From Actinomycetota bacterium (GTDB lineage Bacteria; Actinomycetota; Actinomycetes; Actinomycetales; Microbacteriaceae): DNA of 7,455 nucleotides. Positions 6,397 to 7,455 of this stretch are shown here, one piece after another. Under the pieces are notes generated by a model that saw only the letters and a list, made by a program, of their open reading frames with translations, was not told the DNA's origin and ran no database searches. Within the stretch, counting starts at the first letter, position 1. Every line of letters begins with the position of its first letter. The DNA lies in NCBI GenBank assembly GCA_009703445.1, contig WLGA01000054.1, forward strand, positions 1-7,455, given 5' to 3'. A program made the position numbers and the translations under genes.

Positions 6397-7455
6397 ATGT
6401 TCGAGAAATTTACCGACAAGGCTCGTCGCGTTGTTGTGCTTGCGCAAGAAGAAGCAAAGCTTCTAAACCACAACTACATCGGCACCGAGCACATCCTTCT
6501 GGGTTTGATTCACGAGGGCGAAGGCGTCGCAGCCAAGGCCCTGGAATCGCTCGGCATCAACCTAGACTCAGTGCGCCAGCAGGTTCAGGAGATCATCGGT
6601 CAGGGCCAGCAGGCGCCTGCCGGTCACATCCCATTCACCCCTCGCGCCAAGAAGGTGCTCGAGCTATCGCTTCGTGAGGCTCTTCAGCTTGGCCACTCAT
6701 ACATCGGCACCGAACACTTGCTGCTTGGCCTCATCCGTGAAGGCGAAGGCGTAGCCGCTCAGGTTCTCACCAAACTAGGCGCAGACACCAACCGTGTTCG
6801 CCAGCAGGTCATCCAGTTGCTTTCTGGTTTCCAGGGCAAAGAGACCGTAGCCGTCGGTGGCGAAAACACCGAGAAGCAAAAGGGTTCACAGATTCTTGAC
6901 CAGTTCGGTCGCAACCTCACCCAGGCTGCCGCCGATGGCAAGCTTGACCCGGTTATCGGTCGCGAGCGCGAGATCGAGCGCGTCATGCAGATCCTTTCTC
7001 GTCGCGGCAAGAACAACCCGATTCTTATCGGTGAGCCAGGCGTTGGTAAGACCGCTGTTGTTGAGGGCTTGGCCCAGGCAATCGTGAACGGCAATGTGCC
7101 TGAGACCCTTAAGGGCAAGCAGGTTTACACCCTAGACATGGGCTCGCTAATCGCCGGCTCACGCTACCGCGGAGACTTCGAAGAGCGCCTGAAGAAGGTC
7201 ACCAAGGAGATCCGCACTCGTGGCGACATCATCACCTTCATCGACGAGATTCACACCTTGGTTGGCGCTGGCGCTGCCGAGGGTGCCATCGACGCAGCCT
7301 CAATCTTGAAGCCACTGCTCGCTCGCGGCGAGCTCCAGACAATCGGTGCCACCACCCTGGATGAATACCGCAAGCACTTCGAAAAGGATGCCGCGCTAAC
7401 CCGTCGCTTCCAGCAGGTAATGGTCAACGAGCCAACTCTGCCGATGGCAATCAAC
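6397..7455 (+). CDS. clpC: ATP-dependent Clp protease ATP-binding subunit ClpC, N-terminal part (truncated by the window edge)
   Basis: AAA+ unfoldase that feeds proteins into the ClpP peptidase; essential in mycobacteria as ClpC1. The first 353 residues are present, with no stop before the window ends. The N-terminal domain holds two Clp repeats, with matching segments YIGTEHILLGLIHEGEGVAA (27-46) and YIGTEHLLLGLIREGEGVAA (102-121). Phe2 and Phe80, which contact cyclomarin in M. tuberculosis ClpC1, are both kept. After a linker (about 147-165) comes the D1 AAA module: Walker A GEPGVGKT (212-219), the aromatic pore loop GSRYRGDFE (254-262, Tyr257), Walker B IITFIDEIHTL (278-288) and the arginine-finger region LTRRFQQV (334-341; usually ERRFQPV). 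The near-identity to ClpC1 and the absence of ClpB- or ClpA-type N-termini make ClpC secure. It is probably transcribed from its own ClgR-controlled promoter. Confidence 0.98.
   Translation, partial: MFEKFTDKARRVVVLAQEEAKLLNHNYIGTEHILLGLIHEGEGVAAKALESLGINLDSVRQQVQEIIGQGQQAPAGHIPFTPRAKKVLELSLREALQLGHSYIGTEHLLLGLIREGEGVAAQVLTKLGADTNRVRQQVIQLLSGFQGKETVAVGGENTEKQKGSQILDQFGRNLTQAAADGKLDPVIGREREIERVMQILSRRGKNNPILIGEPGVGKTAVVEGLAQAIVNGNVPETLKGKQVYTLDMGSLIAGSRYRGDFEERLKKVTKEIRTRGDIITFIDEIHTLVGAGAAEGAIDAASILKPLLARGELQTIGATTLDEYRKHFEKDAALTRRFQQVMVNEPTLPMAIN

Noticed and set aside
6375..6677. Forward reading frame of about 100 residues starting at ATG 6375
   Set aside because: It runs out of frame through the start of clpC, is rich in Arg/Ser/His without domain logic, and lacks a ribosome site; the clpC frame is unmistakable.
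6475..6760. DNA-level repeat within clpC (two copies of a segment encoding YIGTEH...LLGLI)
   Set aside because: These are the ordinary twin Clp N-terminal repeats; similarity is mostly at protein level.

Overview
The window reads as a piece of a compact, moderately GC-rich (upper 50s % by eye, not computed) actinobacterial chromosome. The evidence is gene order plus protein signatures: a lysine/alanine-rich gene end (probably ftsH), then folE, folP, folB, folK, a DUF3180 membrane protein, a Rossmann/DUF2520 protein, panC, lysS, a small membrane protein and clpC. This is a contracted version of the block I know from Mycobacterium tuberculosis (ftsH, folE, folP1, folB, folK, two membrane proteins, the DUF2520 protein, panC, panD, coaX, a short ORF, lysS, lsr2, clpC1). 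The protein details (HWR motif in FolP, TGYSELVDP in LysS, an almost mycobacterial ClpC N-terminus) and the very tight packing suggest Microbacteriaceae, possibly a small-genome aquatic lineage. That family-level placement is inference.

Layout. Positions 1-155 hold the end of an upstream gene. Positions 162-2517 carry four consecutive enzymes of tetrahydrofolate synthesis: GTP cyclohydrolase I, dihydropteroate synthase, dihydroneopterin aldolase and HPPK. Positions 2514-3721 carry two poorly characterised but conserved actinobacterial proteins, a four-helix membrane protein (DUF3180) and an NAD(P)-type Rossmann protein with a DUF2520 tail. Positions 3721-4623 are pantothenate synthetase, 4620-6119 class II lysyl-tRNA synthetase, and 6119-6298 a 59-residue single-pass membrane protein. 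From the first stop codon to 6298 no gap exceeds 6 bases, and most junctions are ATGA, GTGA, TGATG or TAATG overlaps. This therefore looks like one transcript with translational coupling.

The only real intergenic space is 6299-6396. It contains a near-perfect match to the ClgR operator of actinobacteria (GTTCGC-N5-GCG on the minus strand), two small hairpins, a possible -10 element and a good Shine-Dalgarno site for clpC, which runs off the end of the window at residue 353. clpC thus appears to have its own stress-responsive promoter, separate from the folate/pantothenate/lysS train.

Nothing here is an obvious mobile element, CRISPR array, RNA gene or defence system. The points worth a second look are the ClgR site, the small membrane protein occupying the place of lsr2, the missing panD/coaX between panC and lysS, the short DUF2520 protein and the histone-H1-like tail at the left edge.
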